36,222 nucleotides of DNA from a virus: positions 1 through 36,222 of the IMG/VR virus record IMGVR_UViG_3300021092_000104. One strand, 5' to 3'. The notes under the pieces are model-generated. The model did no database searches. It was not told the DNA's origin and saw nothing but the letters and a program-made list of their open reading frames with translations. Within the stretch, counting starts at the first letter, position 1. The number at the start of each line of letters is the position of its first letter. The translations under genes and the position numbers were made by a program. This document shows, piece after piece, positions 6,029 through 12,586 of the stretch.

Positions 6029-6574
6029 TTACGAGCCAGAAGTGGCTTTCCAGTGCCCAAGGCCCCCATTGTCGTAAAGGTACTTGGCAACCCGGAGGTT
6101 GCAGTCCAGGGTAAGCAAGAGCTCGAGACCCCCACCACAGATGTTCTTGGTGACGGTTCTCCATGACGAGTTGATTTGAAGTAGGCCGGAGTCGTACGAC
6201 CCATTTTTGTTGAGAGTCCAGGTGATGTTGCCTTGATCATCCCACTTGGCGTTGACTGCCTTGATCCTACACCTAGACTCCCTCCACGCAATGTAGGAGA
6301 ACTTCTTGGGAGGCAAACCATACTGTTTGAAATAGGGCTCCCATCTGGGGCATCGTCGGTCAGATTCGTTTCCAACGTATTTGTCGTCTGGAATGGTGGT
6401 AGTAGCTGTTTCCCCTATTGTTGTCACCGGGGTAGTGGTAGTAGTAGTGGTGGTGGTGGTAATAACCGGTTCGGTAGTGCTTTGTTCTGATTCTGTTGGC
6501 TGTGTCACTCCGTAGATCGTTGCAACCACGAGGTTGGTGATCATCAGGGCAAGCACCGCAGGAACTTTAAACAC
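6029..6574 (-). CDS. Membrane-anchored or secreted lysozyme/transglycosylase-like protein, 181 aa
   Basis: It probably cleaves peptidoglycan. A hydrophobic N-terminal segment (residues about 3-22) is a signal peptide or anchor, followed by a Thr-rich linker (about 32-61, with a run of ten Thr) and a C-terminal domain from about residue 74. That domain carries the lysozyme-like hallmarks WRESRC, with the likely catalytic Glu99, and DSGLLQIN (128-135), as in soluble lytic transglycosylases and resuscitation-factor-like domains. Four Cys (75, 102, 146, 158) could form two disulfides, which fits export. The start is GTG 6574-6572 with AGGAG 5 bases upstream. It follows a terminator, so it may be transcribed separately from the genes at 6641-7706. 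Endolysin is the likely role; a virion-associated or exclusion function is possible. Confidence 0.8.
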   Translation of the reverse strand: MFKVPAVLALMITNLVVATIYGVTQPTESEQSTTEPVITTTTTTTTTTPVTTIGETATTTIPDDKYVGNESDRRCPRWEPYFKQYGLPPKKFSYIAWRESRCRIKAVNAKWDDQGNITWTLNKNGSYDSGLLQINSSWRTVTKNICGGGLELLLTLDCNLRVAKYLYDNGGLGHWKATSGS

Positions 6575-6593
6575 TCTGTCTCCTTTGTTTGGT

Positions 6594-6635
6594 TAATAAA
6601 AATGGCTCGAACAAAGCAAGACGCTGTGTTGAGCC
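6594..6635 (-). terminator. Intrinsic terminator after WhiB gene
   Basis: On the minus strand GGCTCAACACAGC (6635-6623) pairs with GCTTTGTTCGAGCC (6617-6604) across a 5-base loop, with one bulge and one mismatch, and is followed by ATTTTTATT. It begins 5 bases after the TAG of the WhiB gene at 6641-7063. Stem plus U-tract makes this the best terminator in the window for the coding strand. Confidence 0.8.
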
Positions 6636-6640
6636 TGTAT

Positions 6641-7063
6641 CTATTTTACCGTACCAAGGGAGTTGAACAACGCAAAATGAACTTTTTTAACTTTGTAGCT
6701 TTGCCCTAAACCGGGAACAAAACTGAGATCGTATGGTGTGTCACACGCCTCTTTGTGGGCTTGTGCGCACTTTTTATTGGTAGAACCTTGTCGAAAGCGA
6801 ACAAATGTTTCTGTTTCAGCCAAATGTTTTATTTTTTGTGGAGATTTAAACGGAATGCGTTCTTTTGGAGTTAGCCCACCCCACATACCCCAGATCTCTT
6901 TTTTTCCAGATTCAAGACACTGCTTCCATACCGGACATGACGCGCAAACGGCTCGAGCAATGTCATAGTAGGGTTGTTGATCTTCAACATCCTCGGGTGG
7001 AAACCAAAAGTCTCCATTAAGTCTTCGACACTTGGCTTCGAGTACCCAATCAGGAGTTTCCAT
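6641..7063 (-). CDS. WhiB-family regulator with C-terminal extension, 140 aa
   Basis: Cys12, Cys40, Cys43 and Cys49 form the WhiB [4Fe-4S] pattern, and WGMWGG (58-63) followed by LTPKER is the family's turn and DNA-binding start. The core ends near residue 70; a further 70 residues carry two more Cys (99 and 107) and a basic end, which is longer than usual. The start ATG 7063-7061 lies inside the end of the DUF6378-like gene, a 14-base overlap with only a weak ribosome site, so translation is probably coupled. It is the last gene before the terminator at 6594-6635 and lies downstream of the promoter at 7739-7768, so it is likely expressed as a defined three-gene unit. Confidence 0.92.
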   Translation of the reverse strand: METPDWVLEAKCRRLNGDFWFPPEDVEDQQPYYDIARAVCASCPVWKQCLESGKKEIWGMWGGLTPKERIPFKSPQKIKHLAETETFVRFRQGSTNKKCAQAHKEACDTPYDLSFVPGLGQSYKVKKVHFALFNSLGTVK

Positions 7064-7415
7064 TTTGTTCCATTTTCTTATGTATTGCCATTGATAGACA
7101 ACCTAAATACCCGATGGCATCAACAAGTGAATCATGGTGTAGAACGTCTTTTTCTAAATTGGTACGGAGTCGAGCCAACTTTACGCACACCATGAACAAG
7201 ATGGCTTGTTCTACGGTAAGAGAAATCCCAGTAGTGGCTTCAAAAAGATCTCGTACTTTGGTGTAATCGTTCAACGGATGACTGTAGTCAGCTTGACGTT
7301 TTCCATTGATAAGCTTGAACGCTTCAACAACAACTTCTGAGCCATCACTGAAATTTGGGTTCTTGTTGTATTCAAAGATAAAGGCGTTGCCACGAATGTC
7401 GTCACCTATTGCCAT
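7050..7415 (-). CDS. DUF6378-like phage protein, 121 aa
   Basis: The central pattern NGKRQADYSHPLNDYTKV, then LTVEQAILFMVCVKLARL and HHDSLVDAIGYLGCL, matches a widespread family of phage proteins that I know as DUF6378. The helical layout with conserved Asp, His and Glu suggests an all-alpha domain that may bind nucleotide and metal (MazG-like architecture), but that activity is inference. The start ATG 7415-7413 has an AAGGAT ribosome site. It lies between the 85-residue gene and the WhiB gene in one promoter-terminator unit. Confidence 0.75.
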   Translation of the reverse strand: MAIGDDIRGNAFIFEYNKNPNFSDGSEVVVEAFKLINGKRQADYSHPLNDYTKVRDLFEATTGISLTVEQAILFMVCVKLARLRTNLEKDVLHHDSLVDAIGYLGCLSMAIHKKMEQNGNS

Positions 7416-7448
7416 TGCAAATCCTTATTGTGTTGAACTTGAGAAAAA

Positions 7449-7706
7449 TTACTTGTTGTTACGATGCCATTCACTGAGGGCTTGAAGTAAGGAAGCCATG
7501 TGTCCTGACGGATCTTCGATTTCATCTTCCATTGCCCTACAGTAACCATTGGCCGCTTTAATGACCTTTTCTGCGTTGGCAAGTTTGGAAATCAGGGCAT
7601 TCACGGTTTCTCGGAGTTCACGCTTGTCAGTATGCGCGTACTCCAAAGAAAGCTGTAAATCCCGGATTACTGAGTGTTCATAGGCAATTGCCATGTCCAC
7701 TGCCAT
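7449..7706 (-). CDS. Hypothetical helical protein, 85 aa
   Basis: It is the first gene after the promoter at 7739-7768, with a predicted leader of about 25 bases. The start ATG 7706-7704 has only a weak GAGAT-type ribosome site. The whole product reads as two or three long helices with heptad-like spacing (LQLSLEYAHTDKRELRETV, LISKLANAEKVIKAA), so a coiled-coil dimer is likely. Function is unknown; its position suggests early expression with the WhiB gene. Confidence 0.65.
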   Translation of the reverse strand: MAVDMAIAYEHSVIRDLQLSLEYAHTDKRELRETVNALISKLANAEKVIKAANGYCRAMEDEIEDPSGHMASLLQALSEWHRNNK

Positions 7707-7738
7707 ACCGATCTCGCTTTCGATAGTTACTACTATCT

Positions 7739-7768
7739 AATTTAGCACTATACAGCGAAACTTGTCAA
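7739..7768 (-). promoter_or_regulatory. Sigma70-type promoter
   Basis: On the minus strand a perfect TTGACA (7768-7763) and TAAATT (7744-7739) are separated by 18 bases. The -35 box overlaps the TGA of the 478-residue gene. The predicted start point lies near 7731, about 25 bases ahead of the gene starting at 7706. It is the best -35/-10 pair I found. Confidence 0.7.
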
Positions 7769-9201
7769 GTAACCTCTCCCAAATCTAAAACGTCGGTGTA
7801 CAGTCGGTCAGTCTGGCCTCGATCAAAACCCCCATTGGGGAGTTGTTTGCTTGCCTCACCGACATGTGTTCCAAAGATTCGGGAAAGCACTCCAGATGAC
7901 CCCCTGGCCTCTACTTCTAAGCGCACCATGTCTCGGTTATCGCTAATGTCTTTAAACTTCTCAACTAGGGAAAACACCCTCTCCACCTCGGTAGACAGGT
8001 TGGGGTCAAGACCTTGTCCTTCGAGCTCTTCGGCAAAACGAGCGAACAGCACTCGGCTTACTTGCATCTCAAGCATTGCCCGGAGGGCAGACTGTAGTTG
8101 GTCTTTAGTACGGATCTCAACAGGTAGTTTAAAACCGCATTCTGAATTTTCTCTGAATATGGGACATCGAGAGCTCAAATAGCAACTATTACACTGCCTC
8201 AAAAGATTGGATTCGTACCGAATTGTGGGTGTTTTTTCAATTCCAAGCTGTTCACTTTCCCCTGATTCCATTAAGTTTTCTGCAAGTTGTGGGGTAACGT
8301 ATTCAACGCCCATAACTGGTAGCAATACTTTGTCTTTTTCGTGCCGCGGTACAGGTATTGATATATCAATACTTGTACCTGTAGAAACCACTTTTGGCGC
8401 AGTTGGTGTTTGGTCGATATAGTTACTATTTGTCTCAATTTCTGATAGACCCAAAAACTCGTTTGAGTCGTCTTTCGGGGGGTCATAGTCCCCAAAATTC
8501 CTCGACTCCCAAGCCTTCCAAGACATGATTGCCAGACGTGCCACCTCGGCATTATCATCTTCGTCAATGGCCTGAATGTTTATACCTAGACGGATAATGT
8601 CCCCTCGGTGCTTCTTTCGGGAAGATTCCTTTTGCTGGGCGGGGTATCGGCGCAAGCCGTGACCATCCCAAACCTGTGTTTCCCCGTAGCGAACCGCGCT
8701 AGTCCATGATCCAACAATGGCGGAATCCCACTCGATGTTTTCAAGGGTTTCGGGCTTGGATGACAAAGCCACCAACTTGGCGTTCCATCGAGACATGGCA
8801 TTTCTGATCCGGGTCACAGTCTTGCCTGTAACGGCTTTGTCGCTTATGGCTACCCGACCATACTTCTGGCATAGCCATGACAAGCGTTCTAGGTCTTCGG
8901 GGTCGTTCCAGACTGGAATGTATTTATCATTCATCCACGATCCGTCATAATCCGGTCTGCCAATTACAGCGTGAATGTGGTCAATATGCTCTCGGATAAA
9001 GGCATCGTACCGGGCCACATCTTCGTCATTTTCTGACGTATAAACAACGACTTCTCCGCCTTTAAACATTTCTTCAAGGTTGACAGCCTTTTTCTTAGGG
9101 ATTTGAAAATGGGTCAAATTGATAGCAAATTTGGTGATATTTGAGGCAATCAAAAGGGAGCGAAAAGATGACTTTTCGGCATTAGAAAAATAAATCTTCA
9201 T
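7765..9201 (-). CDS. Two-part phage protein, TIM-barrel-like N-terminus and Cys-cluster C-terminus, 478 aa
   Basis: The start ATG 9201-9199 overlaps the upstream TGA as ATGA. Residues about 1-235 look like an alpha/beta enzyme domain; the stretch around 118-175 (AISDKAV, LVALSSKPETL, then WDS and SWTSAVRYG) recalls the TGT/DpdA transglycosylase barrel, though I cannot confirm catalytic residues. Residues about 240-330 are a low-complexity linker. Residues about 330-445 carry Cys337, Cys340, Cys346 and Cys355 followed by a helical region (LRAMLEMQVSRVLFARFAEE, SGVLSRIFG) that I associate with phage proteins sometimes called small terminase or DNA-binding. A combined DNA-modifying or packaging-recognition role is possible. 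The two neighbours upstream are probably functionally linked. Confidence 0.55.
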   Translation of the reverse strand: MKIYFSNAEKSSFRSLLIASNITKFAINLTHFQIPKKKAVNLEEMFKGGEVVVYTSENDEDVARYDAFIREHIDHIHAVIGRPDYDGSWMNDKYIPVWNDPEDLERLSWLCQKYGRVAISDKAVTGKTVTRIRNAMSRWNAKLVALSSKPETLENIEWDSAIVGSWTSAVRYGETQVWDGHGLRRYPAQQKESSRKKHRGDIIRLGINIQAIDEDDNAEVARLAIMSWKAWESRNFGDYDPPKDDSNEFLGLSEIETNSNYIDQTPTAPKVVSTGTSIDISIPVPRHEKDKVLLPVMGVEYVTPQLAENLMESGESEQLGIEKTPTIRYESNLLRQCNSCYLSSRCPIFRENSECGFKLPVEIRTKDQLQSALRAMLEMQVSRVLFARFAEELEGQGLDPNLSTEVERVFSLVEKFKDISDNRDMVRLEVEARGSSGVLSRIFGTHVGEASKQLPNGGFDRGQTDRLYTDVLDLGEVT

Positions 9202-9683
9202 TGTGACTCTTTCGATGCTCTATACAGGGATTGCACTTCTATTTCGCGTACTAAATCATCCCACACTGGGCGATCCTTTGTTCTTCCATCGCGCCACTCA
9301 GGGCGAACAAACCCCGGCAGACAGGGCATCAAGCAGGGAACGGCATCTTCCATGACCAATTTGACCGTTTTGGGGTTGGTATCGACAAACCAATCAATTT
9401 TGCCAAAAACTGCGTTTAAATCCCTAACTCTGTCCCGAACGGCCTCTGGTTCAGTCTTGGGGATGAGATCAATACTGGCGTACTTGAACCCCTCCATTTT
9501 TGTCCAATCAATCATTACCTCATTGGTGGTTTTTCCGGCTACCAAAAGGATCATTTTGCCGTGATACTGCTGATACAGCGAGTGCCATAGCCGACGAGTG
9601 TCGGGAATGGGCTGACGTGCCCCAAATGATGTTTGTTCGTCCTTTACCGGATACGCAAGCGCATCAAGCGTAAAGATAATCAC
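9198..9683 (-). CDS. Degenerate HAD-like domain protein, 161 aa
   Basis: The order of segments matches a HAD fold: an N-terminal strand with Asp (MIIFTLDALAYP), a strand ending in a small residue (MILLVAGKTT), and a late strand and loop (DWFVDTNPKTVKLV) followed by LMPCLPGFVRPEWR. The canonical DxDxT nucleophile motif is reduced to TLDAL, and the acidic pair of motif IV is D-T, so phosphatase activity is doubtful. The start is GTG 9683-9681, overlapping the upstream TGA. It is coupled to the Cys-rich protein upstream and the 478-residue protein downstream. It may bind a ligand or nucleic acid end without hydrolysing it. Confidence 0.55.
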   Translation of the reverse strand: MIIFTLDALAYPVKDEQTSFGARQPIPDTRRLWHSLYQQYHGKMILLVAGKTTNEVMIDWTKMEGFKYASIDLIPKTEPEAVRDRVRDLNAVFGKIDWFVDTNPKTVKLVMEDAVPCLMPCLPGFVRPEWRDGRTKDRPVWDDLVREIEVQSLYRASKESQ

Positions 9684-10180
9684 TTCTGGTCGTAGAGACC
9701 CAGCGCTTCTCGCTCCTTACGGGCGTACCATTCGGCAGCCGGGCAGTACATACATAGATATTGACGCTTCTCTTTGGGAACACCAATTTTGCGACCAATG
9801 GTTTTTGATTCATCGCACCAATCCAGGCATCCAGTGCTTGGGCGGTTATGCCTATTGAAGCACTGCAACGCGTCAACCTTTAATTCGTCACGGAAATCTC
9901 GAATGTACAAGTCATGTGCCTTTAATTCATTCTTGATCGCCGTTTCAGCGTCGAGTTTGCTGGCAGTTTCTTTATCGGTACGGAAGATCAACGCCCGCCA
10001 ATTTTCGTGGTCGGGGTTCTTTGCCTTATGACGTTCCAAAATGTCAATGAGCTCCATGTCGTACTCAGGAGCACCGTCATAGGGGCGCATTTTGTACATG
10101 ACAGCGCCAGTCTTTTTGCCGTTTGGCTCTTCACGCCACGTTACCAAAAGACGATGCGCTTGTTCTTTCAACTCCATCAT
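9680..10180 (-). CDS. Conserved cysteine-rich phage protein, 166 aa
   Basis: The start ATG 10180-10178 has AGGAG 6 bases upstream. The first 100 residues look alpha/beta and acidic; the C-terminal third carries Cys107, Cys118, Cys122, Cys143 and Cys146 in the context CFNRHNRPSTGC and YLCMYCP, with His111. Five Cys and a His suggest one or two zinc or Fe-S sites. I recall similar C-termini in many actinobacteriophage proteins of unknown function. It heads the three-gene chain that runs to 7765. Confidence 0.6.
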   Translation of the reverse strand: MMELKEQAHRLLVTWREEPNGKKTGAVMYKMRPYDGAPEYDMELIDILERHKAKNPDHENWRALIFRTDKETASKLDAETAIKNELKAHDLYIRDFRDELKVDALQCFNRHNRPSTGCLDWCDESKTIGRKIGVPKEKRQYLCMYCPAAEWYARKEREALGLYDQK

Positions 10181-10210
10181 GTTGTGCTCCTAATAACTAT
10201 TCAGTTGTAC

Positions 10211-10459
10211 TTATTTATAGTTTTCTTCGTCTTCTTCCGAAACAGACGCGGCAATGTCAGCCGGATCTCCGCCAAGATATTCGCTAAGTTCGTCAAGATA
10301 CGGCTGTTGCTCTTTAGCAATACGACCCATTGCCTCAGAGTCCATAATGTCGACAGGAGTTTGGTTCAACTCCACGCCGTGCGTAGCCAGAATAAAAGTC
10401 AGGCGTGAACGATCAACCTTTCGGTTTTCGTTATGACGTTCGTCATTACCTCGTGCCAT
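10211..10459 (-). CDS. Small MARGNDERHN-type protein, 82 aa
   Basis: The protein begins with the ten residues MARGNDERHN, identical to the start of the next gene upstream (10463-10705). After this shared head come a helical middle and a very acidic tail (SVSEEDEENYK). The start ATG 10459-10457 lies 3 bases after the upstream stop. The shared head suggests a duplication or a common docking or processing signal. Function is unknown. Confidence 0.65.
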   Translation of the reverse strand: MARGNDERHNENRKVDRSRLTFILATHGVELNQTPVDIMDSEAMGRIAKEQQPYLDELSEYLGGDPADIAASVSEEDEENYK

Positions 10460-10462
10460 AAC

Positions 10463-10705
10463 CTATTCGATGCGCTTAATTCCCGGCGTTGCGTCGAGTG
10501 AGTCAGCAATTTTTTGCACTAGGTACGTACTTGGGTCTTCATCGTACTCCGCTTGTTGCGAAGCGCTCCTCGCTCCAGTAAGCCCCAGCGCTAAACCTTT
10601 GCCTATTGCCGTGCCGAAATTGGGAGTATCGGACTTACCCATAGAAATGATTGGACGACGAATACGTCGTGCAGGATTGTGTCGTTCATCGTTACCTCGT
10701 GCCAT
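10463..10705 (-). CDS. Small MARGNDERHN-type protein, paralogous head, 80 aa
   Basis: I start at ATG 10705-10703, with GAGGT 4 bases upstream, because this gives the same MARGNDERHN head as the downstream neighbour; a start at 10795 would overlap the upstream gene by 83 bases. The next residues are basic (ARRIRRPIISMGKSD), then Gly/Ala-rich helical (AIGKGLALGLTGARSASQQ), then polar. The bodies of the two paralogous-head proteins do not otherwise look alike. Function is unknown. Confidence 0.65.
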   Translation of the reverse strand: MARGNDERHNPARRIRRPIISMGKSDTPNFGTAIGKGLALGLTGARSASQQAEYDEDPSTYLVQKIADSLDATPGIKRIE

Positions 10706-10712
10706 GTTGACC

Positions 10713-10928
10713 TCAGTGTAGGTAGGGCTCGGCAACTTCCGCAAGCGGGTTGCGATCAGTAAAGCCGTGCATTGTTGGGTATGTGCCTTGCTCAAGAACA
10801 GTCATGCGCTTCTTGACGAAGGCCTGTTCCACGTCACCACCTCGACTTGGGGTAAGGCTCTTATACGCCCCATCGAGAGCGCCTTGACGCATATCTTTGT
10901 TCATTGAACGTGAATTATTGATTGCCAT
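10713..10928 (-). CDS. Small hypothetical protein, 71 aa, possibly leaderless
   Basis: The start ATG 10928-10926 has no clear ribosome site, but an extended -10 box (TGGTAAAAT) lies 6 bases upstream, so the mRNA may start at the ATG itself. The product is polar and basic in the first half (NNSRSMNKDMRQGALDGAY) and ends with a Pro/His-containing segment (TYPTMHGFTDRNPLAEV). No known motif. It belongs to the block of orphan genes that may encode virion or DNA-compaction proteins. Confidence 0.6.
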   Translation of the reverse strand: MAINNSRSMNKDMRQGALDGAYKSLTPSRGGDVEQAFVKKRMTVLEQGTYPTMHGFTDRNPLAEVAEPYLH

Positions 10929-10934
10929 ATCTCT

Positions 10935-10943
10935 ATTTTACCA
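10935..10943 (-). promoter_or_regulatory. Extended -10 promoter element for a possible leaderless mRNA
   Basis: On the minus strand TGG precedes TAAAAT, and the ATG of the gene ending at 10713 follows after 6 bases. In Actinobacteria leaderless transcripts typically have a TANNNT box 6-9 bases ahead of the start codon. No -35 match is seen. Confidence 0.45.
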
Positions 10944-10947
10944 CCTA

Positions 10948-11703
10948 TCAGGGAAAGTTAATGCTTTTTACGTTAGTAACATCTCCGCTTTGTTGAACAG
11001 GAAAACTCATATTTGATGTTTGGGTTGCGGGGCTTTGTCCCGGATTTTGGGCAGGAGCTTTACCCTTTGGTGTTCGTGGAGTACGCGTCTTTGGCGTAGC
11101 CCCGGACTGCTTGGCAGCAGCCCTGCGAGCACGAGCTTGTTCGTTTCTTTTTGCCTTCTGCTCATCAGTAGCAGGCTTTCGAGTGCGAGCAGGCTTGGCT
11201 GGTGTTGCCCCAGGGGTTGCTGCTGGGCTACTAGCAAGGTTTTGGTTGTTTGTGGAGAATGGGTTCCCACCTGTGATATCGCCTTCATTGTTTCCGGCAA
11301 TTGTTACACCTTGGACTGCTCCGGCATTTTCGTATGCACCATGACCTTTTTGATCTGAAAAATTGATGTTGTACGTGTTTCCACTGCCACTGCTACCATC
11401 TCCACCGCCTCCACCGCCTCCACGTCCACCGCCGCCTCTACGACGACCACCACCGAAGCGGCCTCCTTCGCCATAAACAACATTATGAAGGGGATTGAGG
11501 GGACTCCAAACACTTTGCATTTGTTGGGCTATAAATCCGGCCTGGGGCTGTTGACGTGGGTCTCCGTCAAAGTTCTTTGCTACACCAGCGGCAGGGGCTT
11601 TAAAAGGTTGCGCGGTAGGGCCCTGCTCCATATCCCTGGGATTACGACCAGTAACGTTATAAATCGGCTGAGTGTTTACAGATCCAAAACGATTTGCGGT
11701 CAT
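10948..11703 (-). CDS. Glycine-rich basic protein with shared GDITGG module, 251 aa
   Basis: The layout is: a polar N-terminus (1-75), a Gly/Arg-rich stretch (80-101), a beta-like segment (107-117), a module at about 119-154 (GAVQGV, GDITGG, PFSTNNQ) that recurs in the 515-residue protein, a Lys/Arg/Ala/Thr-rich segment (160-220) that is probably disordered and nucleic-acid binding, and a second beta-like end (SGDVTNVKSINF). There is no ribosome site at ATG 11703-11701, but a perfect TATAAT lies 5 bases upstream. The repeated N/G/D pattern suggests a beta-solenoid or amyloid-like assembly domain. A virion structural or DNA-binding role is inferred. Confidence 0.6.
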   Translation of the reverse strand: MTANRFGSVNTQPIYNVTGRNPRDMEQGPTAQPFKAPAAGVAKNFDGDPRQQPQAGFIAQQMQSVWSPLNPLHNVVYGEGGRFGGGRRRGGGGRGGGGGGGDGSSGSGNTYNINFSDQKGHGAYENAGAVQGVTIAGNNEGDITGGNPFSTNNQNLASSPAATPGATPAKPARTRKPATDEQKAKRNEQARARRAAAKQSGATPKTRTPRTPKGKAPAQNPGQSPATQTSNMSFPVQQSGDVTNVKSINFP

Positions 11704-11708
11704 ACTTA

Positions 11709-11714
11709 ATTATA
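11709..11714 (-). promoter_or_regulatory. Consensus -10 box immediately before a start codon
   Basis: TATAAT on the minus strand lies 5 bases ahead of ATG 11703-11701, a gene without a ribosome site. It overlaps the stop of the preceding gene. No -35 box is seen at the right spacing. The arrangement fits leaderless transcription. Confidence 0.45.
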
Positions 11715-12030
11715 CCCATAGGCTTTGCATTGAGTATCTGCCCGAACCACTGAATTGATCGTCGGTCATTTGTGCCCTCTGGAGCATTACTGGTGCACCG
11801 GACACCCATGACCTATAAGTAGGGGCATACCTATCCACTGACAATATGTCAAGCACCCCCAGTTCGTTCTTGACAAAGCCTCGAGTCTGGGGCATCAATT
11901 GCTGGGGAACAACAGGGCGGGTTTGTCGGATGGTATCTAAATCGGAAATGGCTGATTGTAGGGCGATATCTACCAGCATCTCTTCACGTGATTGCCACGG
12001 ACGACGAGATCGGTAGTTATCGACAGCCAT
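11710..12030 (-). CDS. Hypothetical protein, 106 aa
   Basis: The start ATG 12030-12028 overlaps the upstream TAA as TAATG. The N-terminal half is helical and basic-acidic (WQSREEMLVDIALQSAISDL), and the rest is Gln/Pro/Arg rich (TRPVVPQQLMPQTRGFVKN) and then aromatic and polar (YAPTYRSWVSGAPVML). It looks like a small virion or assembly protein, but no family match is evident. Confidence 0.6.
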   Translation of the reverse strand: MAVDNYRSRRPWQSREEMLVDIALQSAISDLDTIRQTRPVVPQQLMPQTRGFVKNELGVLDILSVDRYAPTYRSWVSGAPVMLQRAQMTDDQFSGSGRYSMQSLWV

Positions 12031-12158
12031 TACTTTTTCTTAGCTTTCTTAGTTTTCTTTGATTTTTCTGCGGGAACGCAATTAGGAACTAATTTACCGT
12101 TCTTCTTCTTCATGCCTTTTTGCACGTAGCCATCCCAGCAAGGACCTTGTTTAGCCAT
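12030..12158 (-). CDS. Tiny basic phage protein (PCWDGY / GMKKKNGK / PNCVP type), 42 aa
   Basis: A 43-codon frame from ATG 12158-12156 to TAA 12032-12030, coupled at both ends as TAATG. The product has a conserved-looking core with two Cys, PCWDGYVQKGMKKKNGK and VPNCVP, and a Lys-rich tail (KSKKTKKAKKK). I recall the same core in small proteins of many environmental tailed phages; this is memory and not a search result. Coupling and the recognisable core support it as a real gene. The role is unknown; nucleic-acid binding is plausible. Confidence 0.65.
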   Translation of the reverse strand: MAKQGPCWDGYVQKGMKKKNGKLVPNCVPAEKSKKTKKAKKK

Positions 12159-12316
12159 TACTTTTTCTTCTTTGCTACTGCCATGTTGTCTACGAGGTTG
12201 GGGTAAGGGCGGCCTGCTTTTTTAGCGCGAGCCTTGGCCTCAGCCTTTTCAGACGGGTCAAGCTTCTCTGACTTTTTCTTGGGATTCTTTTTATCCCATA
12301 CTTTTTTCTTTGACAT
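12158..12316 (-). CDS. Tiny Lys-rich phage protein (AGRPYPNLVDNM type), 52 aa
   Basis: A 53-codon frame from ATG 12316-12314, directly after the TAA of the DUF6321-like gene, to TAA 12160-12158, which overlaps the next start. The N-terminus is Lys-rich (SKKKVWDKKNPKKKSEKL), the middle an Ala/Lys helix (EKAEAKARAKKA), then the phrase GRPYPNLVDNM and a Lys tail. I recall similar small proteins beside DUF6321-type genes in environmental phages. Function is unknown. Confidence 0.65.
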   Translation of the reverse strand: MSKKKVWDKKNPKKKSEKLDPSEKAEAKARAKKAGRPYPNLVDNMAVAKKKK

Positions 12317-12586
12317 TTAACAGTCCCACTTTCTCAATGATTTGTTAATACGGCTATCTGGATCACGTGCGGTTTTAGACGACGTGTTTTTCTTTTTCAT
12401 GCCCTCCATTCGAGCACAAAAAGACTTTCGGCGCTTTGCCTTTGACTTTGATTTGGAAGCTTCTTCACGTGACACGGGCGGCTTGAGGTTGTGCCCCTCT
12501 TTTTTAGCAGACGCACGTCCTTTAGCGTTCAAGCCACCTTCGGGATTTTTACCCTCTTTACGTTGCCACGCTGCTGTTTTAGCCAT
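12317..12586 (-). CDS. DUF6321-like basic protein, 89 aa
   Basis: I start at ATG 12586-12584, giving an 8-base overlap with the upstream gene; a start at 12652 would overlap by 74 bases. The core AAWQRKEGKNPEGGLNAKGR, then KKEGHNLKPPVS, then RRKSFCARMEGM and SRINKSLRKWDC, matches the phage family I know as DUF6321. The protein is short, very basic and has two Cys near the end. The family has no proven function; the charge suggests a nucleic-acid or capsid-interior role. Confidence 0.8.
   Translation of the reverse strand: MAKTAAWQRKEGKNPEGGLNAKGRASAKKEGHNLKPPVSREEASKSKSKAKRRKSFCARMEGMKKKNTSSKTARDPDSRINKSLRKWDC

Noticed and set aside
6600-6665. TTGTTC-16-TAAAAT as a promoter before the lysin
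   Set aside because: It lies upstream of the strong terminator at 6594-6635, so its transcript would be terminated before the lysin gene; the -35 match is poor.
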